Shown: one piece after another, positions 19,372 to 28,162 of the stretch
Layout: each line of letters opens with the position of its first letter
Numbering within the stretch: the first letter of the stretch is position 1
From: Treponema sp.
Lineage (GTDB): Bacteria > Spirochaetota > Spirochaetia > Treponematales > Treponemataceae
Length of the DNA stretch: 64,000 bases
Reading direction: 5' to 3'
NCBI GenBank assembly: GCA_016281495.1
Contig: JAEEIU010000060.1
Coordinates: 45,467 to 109,466 of the forward strand
Notes under the pieces: generated by a model
Told to the model about the DNA's origin: nothing
Databases searched by the model: none
The model's input: only the letters and a program-made list of their open reading frames with translations
Translations under genes and position numbers: made by a program

Positions 19372-21339
19372 ATGTCTGACGAAGAAAACAACCAGTACTC
19401 TGCCAGTAGCATTCAGGTTTTGAAAGGCCTTGAAGCTGTAAGAAAAAGACCGGGTATGTATATTGGCTCTACAGGTCCAAATGGTCTGCATCACCTTGTG
19501 TATGAGGTAGTTGACAACAGTATAGACGAAGCTATGGCCGGTTATTGTGATACGATAACAGTTGCCCTGGAAAAGGACGACATTTGTCGTGTAGAAGACA
19601 ATGGTCGTGGCATTCCGGTTGACATTCATCCTACAGAACATGTTTCTGCACTGGAACTTGTTTTGACCAGACTTCATGCTGGTGGTAAATTCGACAAGTC
19701 CAATTACAAGGTATCCGGTGGTTTACATGGTGTAGGTGTAAGCTGCGTCAATGCCCTTTCTGTATGGATGGAAGCATTCGTCTATCGTGAAGGAAAAAGA
19801 TACGAACAGAAATATGCCTTGGGAAAGCCAAAGACCAAGGTTGAATGCCTTGGAGAAACAAACCTTCATGGTACCTGCATAAGGTGGAAGGCTGACAATA
19901 CAATCTTCACTGAAACTACAACCTATAACTTTGACGTTCTGGCACAGAGGCTTAGGGAACTTGCATTCCTTAACCCAGGAATCACAATCAAATTCCGTGA
20001 CGAACGTCTTGAAACCCCAAAAGAAGTGGTTTACAAGTTTGAAGGCGGCATAAAGCATTATGTCACCGTCATGAACGAGAATAAAAAAGTCATTCCTGAT
20101 GAACCCCTTTATATTTCAGGTGAACAAAACGGCGTTATGATGGAAGTGGCGATGCAGTATGTAAGGGACAGCTATTCCGAAAACATCCACTCCTATGTAA
20201 ACGACATCAATACTCACGAAGGCGGAACTCATCTGGACGGATTCAAGATAGCCCTGACAATAGTGCTTAACAGGCAGCTTGAGCAGGAAAGCAACTCACG
20301 CGACAAAATCAGGAAAAAGCTCCTGAATGCAAACCAAAAGAATCCAGAAAAGCTTTCAGGTGATGACGTAAGGGCAGGCCTTACAGCAGTTCTTTCGGTA
20401 AAAGTTCCGGAACCTCAGTTTGAAGGTCAGACTAAGACAAAGCTCGGTAATAGTGAGGTAAGGTCCTATGTTGATGAGCTGGTAAAAGACAAGCTTACAC
20501 AATGGTGTGAGCAAAATCCCCAGCAGGTGGACATGATTCTTGAAAAGGCAGTAAATGAAGCTGTTGCAAGAATCGCCGCACGTAAGGCAAAAGAAGCAAG
20601 CCGCAGAAAATCCGGACTGGACAGTTTTGGACTTCCCGGAAAACTCGCCGACTGTTCATCCAAGCATCCAGAAGAATGTGAGGTATACATAGTTGAGGGA
20701 GACTCTGCAGGTGGTTCTGCAAAGCAGGGTAGGGATCCGAGAATTCAGGCAATCCTTCCTCTTTGGGGAAAGATGCTCAACGTAGAAAAGTCACATGCGG
20801 ATAAAGTAATCAACAACGACAAGCTTCAGCCGGTAATTGCATCCCTTGGTACTGGAATCGGCAAAGACTTTGACATAGAAAAGTTGAGGTACCATAAGAT
20901 TATCATCATGGCTGATGCTGATGTTGACGGAAGCCATATTTCAACACTTCTTTTGACATTCTTCTTCCGCTACATGCCGCAGCTGATTGAAAACGGATAT
21001 GTTTATATAGCAATGCCTCCTCTTTATCGCGTAAGTTACAAGAAAAAAGATTATTTTACGTTTACAGATGAAGAACGTGACAGTGTGATTGCAAAACTTC
21101 ATCAGGAAAACCCAGGTGACATCAAGCTGGATGTTCAGCGGTATAAAGGTCTTGGTGAAATGGAATGGCAGGAACTCAAGGAAACCACAATGAATCCGGC
21201 CAACAGAAAGATGAAGCAGGTTCACCTTACAGATGCCGAGGAAGCCGACAAAGTATTCAACATTCTGATGGGCGAGGAAGTTGAACCACGTAGAAAGTTC
21301 ATCGAAGAAAATGCGGTTTACGCAACTCTGGATGTATAA
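19372..21339 (+). CDS. gyrB: DNA gyrase subunit B
   Basis: ATPase subunit of gyrase, which introduces negative supercoils. GHKL ATPase motifs include YEVVDNSIDEAMAGYCD, DNGRGIPVDIHP and VSGGLHGVGVSCVNALS. The TOPRIM domain has EGDSAGGSAKQGRD, LPLWGKMLNVEK and DADVDGSHI. It ends with the QRYKGLGEMEWQELKETTMNP tail, near the normal length. I choose ATG 19372 over GTG 19360 because GGGG lies six bases upstream and the product then starts MSDEENNQYSASSIQVL. It is followed after 22 bases by gyrA. Confidence 0.97.
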   Translation: MSDEENNQYSASSIQVLKGLEAVRKRPGMYIGSTGPNGLHHLVYEVVDNSIDEAMAGYCDTITVALEKDDICRVEDNGRGIPVDIHPTEHVSALELVLTRLHAGGKFDKSNYKVSGGLHGVGVSCVNALSVWMEAFVYREGKRYEQKYALGKPKTKVECLGETNLHGTCIRWKADNTIFTETTTYNFDVLAQRLRELAFLNPGITIKFRDERLETPKEVVYKFEGGIKHYVTVMNENKKVIPDEPLYISGEQNGVMMEVAMQYVRDSYSENIHSYVNDINTHEGGTHLDGFKIALTIVLNRQLEQESNSRDKIRKKLLNANQKNPEKLSGDDVRAGLTAVLSVKVPEPQFEGQTKTKLGNSEVRSYVDELVKDKLTQWCEQNPQQVDMILEKAVNEAVARIAARKAKEASRRKSGLDSFGLPGKLADCSSKHPEECEVYIVEGDSAGGSAKQGRDPRIQAILPLWGKMLNVEKSHADKVINNDKLQPVIASLGTGIGKDFDIEKLRYHKIIIMADADVDGSHISTLLLTFFFRYMPQLIENGYVYIAMPPLYRVSYKKKDYFTFTDEERDSVIAKLHQENPGDIKLDVQRYKGLGEMEWQELKETTMNPANRKMKQVHLTDAEEADKVFNILMGEEVEPRRKFIEENAVYATLDV

Positions 21340-21361
21340 GCAAAATATAAGGAAATAAAGA

Positions 21362-23812
21362 ATGGAAGAAATAAAGACTCCGGAAGGTGGAACCCTCATA
21401 CCGGTTGCAATTGAAACAGAAATGAAAAAGGCTTACATTGACTATTCAATGTCGGTCATTGTTGCCCGTGCTCTTCCCGATGTACGTGATGGTCTCAAGC
21501 CGGTACATCGCCGCATCCTTCATGCCATGAACGAAGAAGGCCTGCACATGAATGGAAAAACCCGAAAGTGTGCCACTGTGGTTGGTGACGTTTTGGGACG
21601 CTATCACCCGCACGGAGACGCTTCGGTTTACGATGCAATGGTTCGTCTGGGACAGCATTTTTCAATGCGCTACATGCCGATTCAAAAGCAGGGTAACTTT
21701 GGAGGAATAGACGGTAGTCCAGCCGCTGCATACCGTTACACTGAGGCAAAAATGTCAAACATTGCCGAGGAAATGGTAGCAGACATCAAAAAGGATACTG
21801 TAGATTTCCTTCCTAACTTTGATGATACAAGACAGGAACCGACTGTTCTTCCGGCTAAATTTCCATTCCTCCTTTGCAACGGTTCAAATGGTATAGCGGT
21901 AGGTATGGCAACCAACATGCCGCCACATAACCTGCGTGAAGTTGCTTCAGCCATTGGAGCTTACATAGACAATCCGGACATTTCAATTGATGAATTGGCC
22001 ACACATATAAAGGGTCCTGATTTTCCAACTGGTGGAATCATCTTTGGTAAAAAAGGCATAAAGGATGCTTATAAAACCGGTCGTGGAAAACTGATTGTCC
22101 GTGGACGTTTTACAATTGAAGTGGACAAGCACGGAAAGGAATCTATCGTATTTACAGAAGTTCCATATCAGGTTCGTACCGATGACCTTTGCAAGCGTAT
22201 TGGAGAATTGGCTCGTGAAAAGATCATCGATGGAATTGAAAAGGTAAATGACAGTTCAGCCGGAGATGACGTTCGCATAGTTATTGAACTTAAGCGTGGG
22301 GCAATGACAAAGGTTGTAGTAAACCAGCTTTTTGCCAAAACAGCCCTTCAATCAAGCTTTGGTGTAATCAATCTTGCCCTTGTGGATGGAAGACCTCAAG
22401 TCCTTAACCTTAAGCAGCTGATAAAATGCTTCGTTGACCACCGCAATAATGTAATCGTAAGGCGTACAAAGTTTGAGTTGAATGAAGCCCGCAAACGTGA
22501 GCATATACTCAAGGCTCTGATTATTGCCGTAGATGCTATCGATGAAGTAATCAAAATCATCCGTGGAAGCCGTGACGAAAACGAAGCCAAAGCGGGTCTC
22601 ATGAAAAGGTTCGGTTTTGATGATGTTCAGGCCCAGGCAATAGTTGACATGAGGCTCGGTCGCTTGACAGGCTTGCGCATAGAAGAACTCCGACGCGAAA
22701 TGGAAGAAATAAGAGTCCTTATCGCTCACTTGGAAGATCTTCTTGCCCACAACGAAAAGATACTTGCCTTGATTAAGACAGAGACAAATGAGCTTGCAGA
22801 AAAATACGGTGATGACAGGCGTACTGACATCGTTGCCGGTGAAGTTGAAGAAATAAATGTTGAAGATTTGATAAAAGAAGAAGACATGGTCGTTCTTATA
22901 TCAAAACTTGGATACATTAAGCGCGTACCTGTAAGTCTGTATAGAAGTCAGGCCAGGGGAGGAAAGGGTTCGATTTCCGCCAAACTTGTGGAAGAAGATT
23001 ACATTAATCAGATGTTTGTTGCTTCCACCCATGATTACCTTATGTTCATCACAAACGAAGGCAAGGCATATTGGCTCAAAGTTCACGAAATCCCAGAGGC
23101 ATCAAAAATCAGCCGTGGTTCCCATATAAAGAGCCTGCTCCAGGTAAGTGCAAATGAAGAAATAACAACAACTGTAAGCCTTAAGGAATTCTCCGAAACA
23201 GAATATCTGTTTATGGCAACTGCAAACGGAATCGTTAAAAAGACTCCAACCTATGAATTCCGCAATGCCAAGTTCAGGGGAATGCAGGCCGCAAGACTTG
23301 ACGATGGAGATAAGCTTGTAAGTGCAATTCTTTCAAGTGGCAAGGATGAACTGTTGCTGGTAAGCCGTAGAGGACAGGCACTAAGAATCAGTGAAGAAGA
23401 AGTTCGTGCCATGGGTAGGGCAGGCCGCGGTGTAAACGGAATGAAACTTTCCGACGGCGATGAGCTTTGTGCGGCAATTCACGTAGATGAATCTGCAAAG
23501 ATTGTTGTTGTTACAGAAAAGGGTGTCGGTAAACGTGTAGACTTTACTGAGTTCAATTCTCACGGTAGAGGAACTGGCGGTCAGCGCATCTTTGGAAATG
23601 TAGATGACAAGGGAGAAATAATCGGTGCCCTTACAGTTAAGGATGAAGACAGTATAATGTGCATCACAAGCCAGGGTACTTCTCTGAGGGTTGATGCTTC
23701 TCAAATCTCTCAGCAGGGTAGGGGAAGCAGCGGCGTTAAGGTTGTGGACATCGTTGATCCAGATTATGTAGTAGGAATCGACAGAATCGCAAGTTCTGAG
23801 GAGGAAAAATAG
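21362..23812 (+). CDS. gyrA: DNA gyrase subunit A
   Basis: DNA cleavage-rejoining subunit of gyrase, 816 residues. Early motif [20 protein letters not shown] is intact. The catalytic Tyr is residue 126 in YRYTEAKMS. The C-terminal wrapping domain has a GyrA box QARGGKG (usual QRRGGKG), followed by six blade repeats. In the quinolone-resistance region the sequence reads [12 protein letters not shown], so residue 87 (Ser83 in E. coli) is Ala, while the Asp87 equivalent is kept. Ribosome site AAGGAAA precedes the start. It forms an operon with gyrB. Confidence 0.97.
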   Translation: MEEIKTPEGGTLIPVAIETEMKKAYIDYSMSVIVARALPDVRDGLKPVHRRILHAMNEEGLHMNGKTRKCATVVGDVLGRYHPHGDASVYDAMVRLGQHFSMRYMPIQKQGNFGGIDGSPAAAYRYTEAKMSNIAEEMVADIKKDTVDFLPNFDDTRQEPTVLPAKFPFLLCNGSNGIAVGMATNMPPHNLREVASAIGAYIDNPDISIDELATHIKGPDFPTGGIIFGKKGIKDAYKTGRGKLIVRGRFTIEVDKHGKESIVFTEVPYQVRTDDLCKRIGELAREKIIDGIEKVNDSSAGDDVRIVIELKRGAMTKVVVNQLFAKTALQSSFGVINLALVDGRPQVLNLKQLIKCFVDHRNNVIVRRTKFELNEARKREHILKALIIAVDAIDEVIKIIRGSRDENEAKAGLMKRFGFDDVQAQAIVDMRLGRLTGLRIEELRREMEEIRVLIAHLEDLLAHNEKILALIKTETNELAEKYGDDRRTDIVAGEVEEINVEDLIKEEDMVVLISKLGYIKRVPVSLYRSQARGGKGSISAKLVEEDYINQMFVASTHDYLMFITNEGKAYWLKVHEIPEASKISRGSHIKSLLQVSANEEITTTVSLKEFSETEYLFMATANGIVKKTPTYEFRNAKFRGMQAARLDDGDKLVSAILSSGKDELLLVSRRGQALRISEEEVRAMGRAGRGVNGMKLSDGDELCAAIHVDESAKIVVVTEKGVGKRVDFTEFNSHGRGTGGQRIFGNVDDKGEIIGALTVKDEDSIMCITSQGTSLRVDASQISQQGRGSSGVKVVDIVDPDYVVGIDRIASSEEEK

Positions 23813-23849
23813 CTAATTCTTTATAATACAAGGAATTAGAAATATTTTT
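23813..23849 (+). terminator. Weak intrinsic terminator after gyrA
   Basis: CTAATTCTTT (23813-23822) and AAGGAATTAG (23830-23839) pair over ten positions with one G-U, with a seven-base loop. A short T-run follows after AAATA. The stem is AT-rich, so it is weak. Confidence 0.5.
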
Positions 23850-23870
23850 GATTAAAACTGCATTTTTTCA

Positions 23871-23899
23871 TGGACAAAAAATTATAAATAGTGTATAAT
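23871..23899 (+). promoter_or_regulatory. Promoter driving the candidate small RNA
   Basis: TGGACA (23871-23876), an exact 17-base spacer and a perfect TATAAT (23894-23899). No open reading frame begins at a suitable distance. Confidence 0.65.
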
Positions 23900-23904
23900 A
23901 GGGG

Positions 23905-24017
23905 ACATAATAGTTAAGCAACTGCTTATCCTAGAGATTTACCAAAATTGAATTAATTAAACTGGTAAATCAAACCCATCAGGCTCCGGACAAATATGAT
24001 TTGTCCGGATTTTTTTT
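23905..24017 (+). ncRNA. Candidate structured small RNA of about 110 nt
   Basis: A self-contained transcription unit with no coding frame. The predicted start is about seven bases after the -10 box. Hairpin 1 pairs TAAGC (23915-23919) with GCTTA (23924-23928). Hairpin 2 pairs GATTTACCA (23936-23944) with TGGTAAATC (23963-23971), nine perfect pairs. A strong terminator pairs TCCGGACAAA (23985-23994) with TTTGTCCGGA (24000-24009) and ends in eight T. I do not recognise it as SRP RNA, 6S RNA, tmRNA, RNase P RNA or a known riboswitch. Confidence 0.6.
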
Positions 24018-24131
24018 GTTCTTTTGAAAATTATTAGTCTTTAGAATATAGTAAACAATAGAATATCCACAGGGGAAAACACTATCTTATTATATTATAA
24101 GATATTAGCTTTAAGAGGTTTTTTCCTAGCC

Positions 24132-24140
24132 TGTGGATAA
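24132..24140 (-). other. DnaA box near the parS region
   Basis: TGTGGATAA here is a perfect TTATCCACA on the minus strand. A near-match ATATCCACA lies at 24063-24071, with an AT-rich stretch between them. This could be an accessory or alternative origin element. Confidence 0.4.
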
Positions 24141-24369
24141 CCTTTGGAAAAGTCTGAAATTTTATGAATTATTTTTTTTAAACGCTGTAATTTCTTATAA
24201 ATTAAAGGAATACGAATTTGATCCAAATTTGATTCTTAAGATTGCTTGTGGAAAACTTGGGGAAAAATTCGCTCTATTAATCAGACTGTTCCACGTGAAA
24301 CATTTAGATGAATTTATTAAATCTATTGCTAATCATTTGAAAGTTAAGGAAAAAACTCAGGCATATTAA
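24133..24369 (+). CDS. Possible small protein of unknown function
   Basis: A 78-codon frame beginning with GTG and ending in TAA. The predicted protein is helix-prone and basic at its end, and codon use (GAA, AAA, GAT) is coding-like. Against it: no clear ribosome site, the GTG start lies inside a DnaA box, and a parS site at 24287 lies in the frame (read as LFHVKH). LFHVKH is what a parS palindrome encodes in this register in other genomes. It may be a remnant or chance frame. Confidence 0.3.
   Translation: MDNLWKSLKFYELFFLNAVISYKLKEYEFDPNLILKIACGKLGEKFALLIRLFHVKHLDEFIKSIANHLKVKEKTQAY
24287..24302. promoter_or_regulatory. parS site 1 (ParB-binding palindrome)
   Basis: TGTTCCACGTGAAACA, one base from the symmetric 16-base parS consensus TGTTTCACGTGAAACA. 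It is the leftmost of five sites. Confidence 0.85.
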
Positions 24370-24454
24370 TAATCTACAAATCAATATACCAAGCTTCAAT
24401 GATGAAATAATTTGTAATAAACAAAATCAGAAATGCATTTTATTTGATTCGAGA

Positions 24455-24495
24455 GAAAAAAACTTATCCCTTCTTTAATACTTTATGGGATAAGT
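24455..24495 (-). terminator. Orphan intrinsic terminator on the minus strand
   Basis: On the minus strand ACTTATCCC and GGGATAAGT form nine perfect pairs around a 16-base loop, then seven T follow. No gene ends here, so it would end a transcript arising in the parS segment. A TTGACA-like -35 box lies a short way upstream on the same strand. Confidence 0.55.
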
Positions 24496-24606
24496 AAATC
24501 CAGAGGTTCTATCTTACAGTTGAAAAATCATTTTATGTCAATGGACTTGACATTAAGATGAACTGTTCGCAAAACAGAATGAAAAGATCTTCATCCTTAC
24601 ATTTAA

Positions 24607-24718
24607 TTATTCGTGCGGAGCGTTTAATACCTTGTCCATCTGGGGCGAAAAAAGTGTATTAAATTCGACTGCGATAAACACAATATCTCGTTGCTCTGCG
24701 GCGGGATATGGTGATTTC
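24607..24718. repeat. Diverged repeat, copy A
   Basis: Shares blocks with copy B at 25115-25246: TTATTCGTG, GTTTAATA, GCGAAAAAA, TATTAAAT, ACTGCG-TAAACA and GCGGG..TGGTGATT. TTTAATAC (24623-24630) can pair with GTATTAAA (24656-24663), and TGCGGAGC (24614-24621) with GCTCTGCG (24693-24700), nesting two stems. Confidence 0.6.
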
Positions 24719-24747
24719 TAAAACAATAAATGAATAACAATAGAAAA

Positions 24748-24763
24748 TGTTTCACGTGAAACA
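24748..24763. promoter_or_regulatory. parS site 2
   Basis: Perfect TGTTTCACGTGAAACA palindrome, 30 bases after repeat copy A. Confidence 0.9.
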
Positions 24764-25114
24764 ATATTGTTCTAGTATTTGCTTAAAAAATCAATGAGAA
24801 ACAAACATTAATAATCAAAAGATTATTCTGGTTTTAATGATATTGAAGAATAATAATTGGAATATCTTATATTAAAAGGTTTCAAAAAGTTAAGTATCGA
24901 TTTATGGGATTTCCTAGATTTGACATAATGGTGGCTTATTAAAAGAATGGTGAGGCAGAACCGTTTTATCTGAACATTTATAAAACAAAAAACTGGAAAG
25001 GAAAATAATCGCCAATTGATATCATTAATTGTAAAACAGATTTGATTCATATTATGCTGGTGTTTCCAACTTTCCTTCTTTCCATTTATTTCTCAGTGTA
25101 TATTGATCACAAAT

Positions 25115-25246
25115 TTATTCGTGTGGAAGGTTTAATAGTCCATCTCTTAGCTTAAACTACATTGCTATTAGGAGCGAAAAAAAGTATTAAATCCAACTGC
25201 GCTAAACATCATACTGTGTTGTTTTGCAGCGGGGTTGGTGATTATT
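25115..25246. repeat. Diverged repeat, copy B
   Basis: Second copy of the repeat at 24607-24718, with a roughly 20-base insertion in the middle. The inner stem TTTAATA (25131-25137) with TATTAAA (25185-25191) is kept. Many outer-stem changes leave Watson-Crick or G-U pairs. Confidence 0.6.
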
Positions 25247-25347
25247 TCATTGGTTTGAGACCTGAAGTTTCAGCTTGATGTTAAAACTGAACTATTAAGG
25301 TAATAGTTCAGGTGTAGATGAAACATCTTTGATAACCAAGAAGAAAA

Positions 25348-25363
25348 TGTTTCACGTGAAACA
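25348..25363. promoter_or_regulatory. parS site 3
   Basis: Perfect TGTTTCACGTGAAACA palindrome; preceded by AGAAAA like sites 2 and 5. Confidence 0.9.
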
Positions 25364-25677
25364 ATGGAGTAGTAAAAAAAAAGTTTAGAAACTGTAAATT
25401 ATCCAGCCAGTCCCTAAAGCAGTAGGATATTAAACACTATGAAAAATAAACTTGGAAAAATATAGGGAATCCTTTAATTGGATATTTACAAAGTTAATTA
25501 AACAATAGTAATTACATTTTTAGATTCATCACAATTATGAATCTATTATTATAAATACTCATCAATTTGGAATTATGATTTGGATAAGAAATAGGGTAAA
25601 AAAATATATAAAAGCTCATAGGAAAGGAAAATTCTGGTTATAAAAATTCCTCTATATATAAAGCATTAAATAATAAT

Positions 25678-25693
25678 TGTTTCACGTGAAACA
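25678..25693. promoter_or_regulatory. parS site 4
   Basis: Perfect TGTTTCACGTGAAACA palindrome; flanking ATT and AAT extend the symmetry. Confidence 0.9.
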
Positions 25694-25788
25694 ATCTAAA
25701 GAAAAAAGGGAAGGGGAAATAGCACAAATGAGATATAGAAAATCGATAAGAGAATAGAAAGAATTGTTTTCTATTGGGGAGAAGAAAA

Positions 25789-25804
25789 TGTTTCACGTGA
25801 AACA
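25789..25804. promoter_or_regulatory. parS site 5
   Basis: Perfect TGTTTCACGTGAAACA palindrome, four bases from the argA stop codon. Confidence 0.9.
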
Positions 25805-25808
25805 AAAG

Positions 25809-27218
25809 CTAAAGCTTAAGGGTCAAAACTTTTGAACCTCTCTCTGGAGTCCAGATTTTCCTTCTCTTTTCAGGAATTGATGAAATATCACTGGAAACAA
25901 AACCAAGACGCTCAAACCAGTCGGCAGTTTTTGTTGTCAGTAAGAAAACTTCTTTAGCACCTGATGTCTTTGCCCGTTTAATAAGATAATCCATCATCTT
26001 TGGACCTACACCGATGTGAGAGCAAGATTCATGTACTGCAACTCCAGCAATTTCCATTTGTCCTGATTCATAAGGAATTAACGAAGCACAGGCTCTTACG
26101 CCACCATCGATTTCGTAGACAATGTAATTATCCAGCTGTTCGATTAGGGATTGTTTTGTACGTGGCAACAATAATCCTGAATCTACAAATGGTTTCATCA
26201 CACGTAGAACGGCTGCAATATCAGAACGAACCATTGGTCGCACTTTACCATAGTTGTTGGAATAAATCATTGTGCCAGATCCAAGGTCACTGAATATTTC
26301 ACATGGAAGAGTTCCATCAACAGAACCATCCACAATATGAACTCTGGTTACATCGGATAAACATGCTTTTTTTGCCAATTCGAGTAGTGAAAGGATTTTA
26401 TTATGTAAATGGATGTTAGCTACCGAACGTTCGGTAGTTTTAAAGCTTTTGTCATTATTTGATTCAGATTTAACATCCAACTGTTCGGTAGTTATAGGTT
26501 TATTAAGTTTCAGGAATGAGTCAACTTCTTCCAAATCCATAGAGGGAACAGTTCCTTCTGTTGGTAAAGATCCGCCTTCCTGGATAATGAAAGATTCTGA
26601 GCTAATGTCGGCATCAGGTATCATAAAGAAAAGTTTGTCTGCCTTAAGATGAACTGCAATTTGTTCTGCCAGCTCTATTGAAGAAATATTATAGGGTTTT
26701 CCGGCAACACTCCATCCAATGCAGGGGAAAATAGGAATGAAGCCGTTATCCAAAACCGTTTTAATTGAATCAACTTCAAGCTTGTCTATTTCTCCTGTTA
26801 TGCCATAATCAAAACCATCTACGACTCCTTTTCCTCGGGCACGAACCCAGTTTCCTATTACGGCCGTTTTTGATTCACCGGCAAAAGCTGTCATAATTTG
26901 ATTGGAAACATCAAAGGCTGCCATCTTGATAAGTGGCATTGCTTCTGCAGATGTAATGCGGCAGTTACAATGAAAAGACCAGGTAATGTTTGCGTCCTTT
27001 AAAATTGAATCAATGCGCTTGCTTGCTCCGGGAACTAAAATGACTTTAAGACCGGATTCATGGATAAGGCAAATGTCTTTTATATGGCTGGTAAAAAGGG
27101 GCGATTCAAGTAGATTGTCGTCCATGTAAATTATGATCAATGCATTTTTGAATTTGCGAAGATAACGGATAACGTCTCTGATTCTGTCGGCTTTTTTATG
27201 AATTAATTCTTTGTCCAT
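25809..27218 (-). CDS. argA: Amino-acid N-acetyltransferase (N-acetylglutamate synthase)
   Basis: First step of arginine biosynthesis: acetyl-CoA plus glutamate gives N-acetylglutamate. The N-terminal amino-acid-kinase-like domain (about residues 20-260) has VILVPGASKRID and GWSVAGKPYNISSIELAEQIA. The C-terminal GNAT domain (about 320-465) has VRPMVRSDIAAVLRVMKPF, IAGVAVHESCSHIGVGPKMM (acetyl-CoA loop) and LTTKTADWFERLGF. I choose ATG 27218 (MDKELIHKKA); a longer frame starts at a TTG 12 codons upstream. A promoter ends seven bases before the ATG and there is no ribosome site, so translation may be leaderless. No other arg genes are nearby. Confidence 0.9.
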   Translation of the reverse strand: MDKELIHKKADRIRDVIRYLRKFKNALIIIYMDDNLLESPLFTSHIKDICLIHESGLKVILVPGASKRIDSILKDANITWSFHCNCRITSAEAMPLIKMAAFDVSNQIMTAFAGESKTAVIGNWVRARGKGVVDGFDYGITGEIDKLEVDSIKTVLDNGFIPIFPCIGWSVAGKPYNISSIELAEQIAVHLKADKLFFMIPDADISSESFIIQEGGSLPTEGTVPSMDLEEVDSFLKLNKPITTEQLDVKSESNNDKSFKTTERSVANIHLHNKILSLLELAKKACLSDVTRVHIVDGSVDGTLPCEIFSDLGSGTMIYSNNYGKVRPMVRSDIAAVLRVMKPFVDSGLLLPRTKQSLIEQLDNYIVYEIDGGVRACASLIPYESGQMEIAGVAVHESCSHIGVGPKMMDYLIKRAKTSGAKEVFLLTTKTADWFERLGFVSSDISSIPEKRRKIWTPERGSKVLTLKL

Positions 27219-27225
27219 AAATAAA

Positions 27226-27254
27226 AGTATTACGAACAGGAAAAAAAGTGTCAA
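27226..27254 (-). promoter_or_regulatory. Candidate argA promoter
   Basis: On the minus strand a perfect TTGACA (27249-27254), a 17-base spacer and AATACT (27226-27231). The -10 box ends seven bases before the argA ATG. Confidence 0.6.
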
Positions 27255-27325
27255 CCATTTAGCCGAAATATTATGAATAAAGAAAAGTAATGAATAAGTA
27301 AAATAACTATATATAATTATAGTTA

Positions 27326-27404
27326 CAAAAAATGCCCATGAAAAGAGGATCTTCTAAACCTTGGTACAGTCTATTTAAAAGAAGCAATACCTCTTTTCAC
27401 AGGC
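27326..27404 (-). ncRNA. Candidate hairpin RNA or attenuator upstream of argA
   Basis: On the minus strand GCCTGTGAAAAGAGG (27390-27404) pairs with CCTCTTTTCATGGGC (27334-27348) over 15 positions including two U-G pairs, and a T-run follows. The two wobble pairs become mismatches on the plus strand, so the minus strand is the functional one. An inner CTTCT/AGAAG stem lies in the loop. A weak promoter (TTGTAT, 17 bases, CATAAT) ends just upstream. The rest of the 27255-27602 gap holds the argA promoter and nothing else I can name. Confidence 0.45.
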
Positions 27405-27647
27405 AGTAATATTATGTAATAACTGTTAATTAAATACAATGAATTGGTAGGAAAGATTTTGTTGAAAAAGAATTACTTGCTTTATGGTTTTCTTTATGTT
27501 GGACAACAATATTAATCCAAAGGTTAATTATTTTGGAGGAAAAAGAATGAAGGGTTAACAATAAGTAAAGATATTACGGAAAAATAGGCAAAATACAAAT
27601 TAGTGTATCGTTCAAATATTAAAATCATAAGTATAGAATTTGCAGCT

Positions 27648-28037
27648 ATGAGAGAAACGTTTAATACAGATTTTAACATTTTTGAGGCCGCTGATGAACA
27701 ACGGGAAACAATCATTCAAAATATCAGGGAAAGACGAAAGGAACTCCATTTAACACAAGAATCACTTGCTGAAAGGTCGGGATTGTCTCTCGAAACGATT
27801 GGAAAAATTGAAAGAAAAAAAGTAGATCCAAGTATTGAAACAATGGTCAGAATTGCACATGCCCTACAAATCACACCGGGACTTCTTTACATCAATACAG
27901 AAAGGGATCGTGTATATTCCAGTGACCGGTTAATAGAAGCCCTGTCTACCGGGTTAGTTTTGCCGAAAGATGCCCTTTCCAAACCCAAAAAGGAAATATC
28001 ATACCAACTTAGAAAAATAGTAAGGCCTCAGGAATAA
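27648..28037 (+). CDS. XRE-family transcriptional regulator
   Basis: About 129 residues from ATG 27648; the open frame begins 15 codons earlier at GTG 27603. A helix-turn-helix covers about residues 25-80, with RRKELHLTQESLAERSGLS followed by LETIGKIERKKVDPSIETM and VRIAHALQITPGLLYI. The short tail (LSKPKKEISYQLRKIVRPQE) is basic. A -10-like TATAGA lies ten bases before the ATG. It stands alone between argA and pheT. Target genes are unknown. Confidence 0.8.
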   Translation: MRETFNTDFNIFEAADEQRETIIQNIRERRKELHLTQESLAERSGLSLETIGKIERKKVDPSIETMVRIAHALQITPGLLYINTERDRVYSSDRLIEALSTGLVLPKDALSKPKKEISYQLRKIVRPQE

Positions 28038-28101
28038 GATCAAAATTCAATAATACATATTGATTTGCATAGTGTTTTCAAGGTTTTTTTTAAACTGTTT
28101 C

Positions 28102-28130
28102 TAGACATCATATATCTTTTTCGTTACAAT
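28102..28130 (+). promoter_or_regulatory. Candidate pheT promoter
   Basis: TAGACA (28102-28107), a 17-base spacer and TACAAT (28125-28130), 32 bases before the pheT ATG. Confidence 0.6.
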
Positions 28131-28162
28131 AGAATTCACTGAATTTCATGTAAGAGGATATC

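Larger units (their letters stand above)
24370..25808. other. Gene-poor centromere-like segment (1.4 kb)
   Basis: No convincing gene. It holds four perfect parS palindromes, a pair of diverged 110-130 base repeats (24607-24718 and 25115-25246) and a minus-strand terminator-like hairpin (24455-24495). The rest is AT-rich sequence in which I see nothing further. A 75-codon minus-strand frame at 24823-25050 has no ribosome site and looks random. Confidence 0.75.

Noticed and set aside
24823..25050. 75-codon minus-strand frame in the parS segment
   Set aside because: No ribosome site, no recognisable protein features, in an AT-rich gap where chance frames are expected.
26420..26437. Palindrome CTACCGAACGTTCGGTAG inside argA with a half copy at 26481
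   Set aside because: It resembles a LexA-type site but lacks the four-base centre, and it encodes the poorly conserved linker between the two domains; judged coincidental.
27533..27558. Strong ribosome site before a three-codon frame upstream of the XRE gene
   Set aside because: Too short to support as a gene; a leader peptide is possible, but nothing else supports it.
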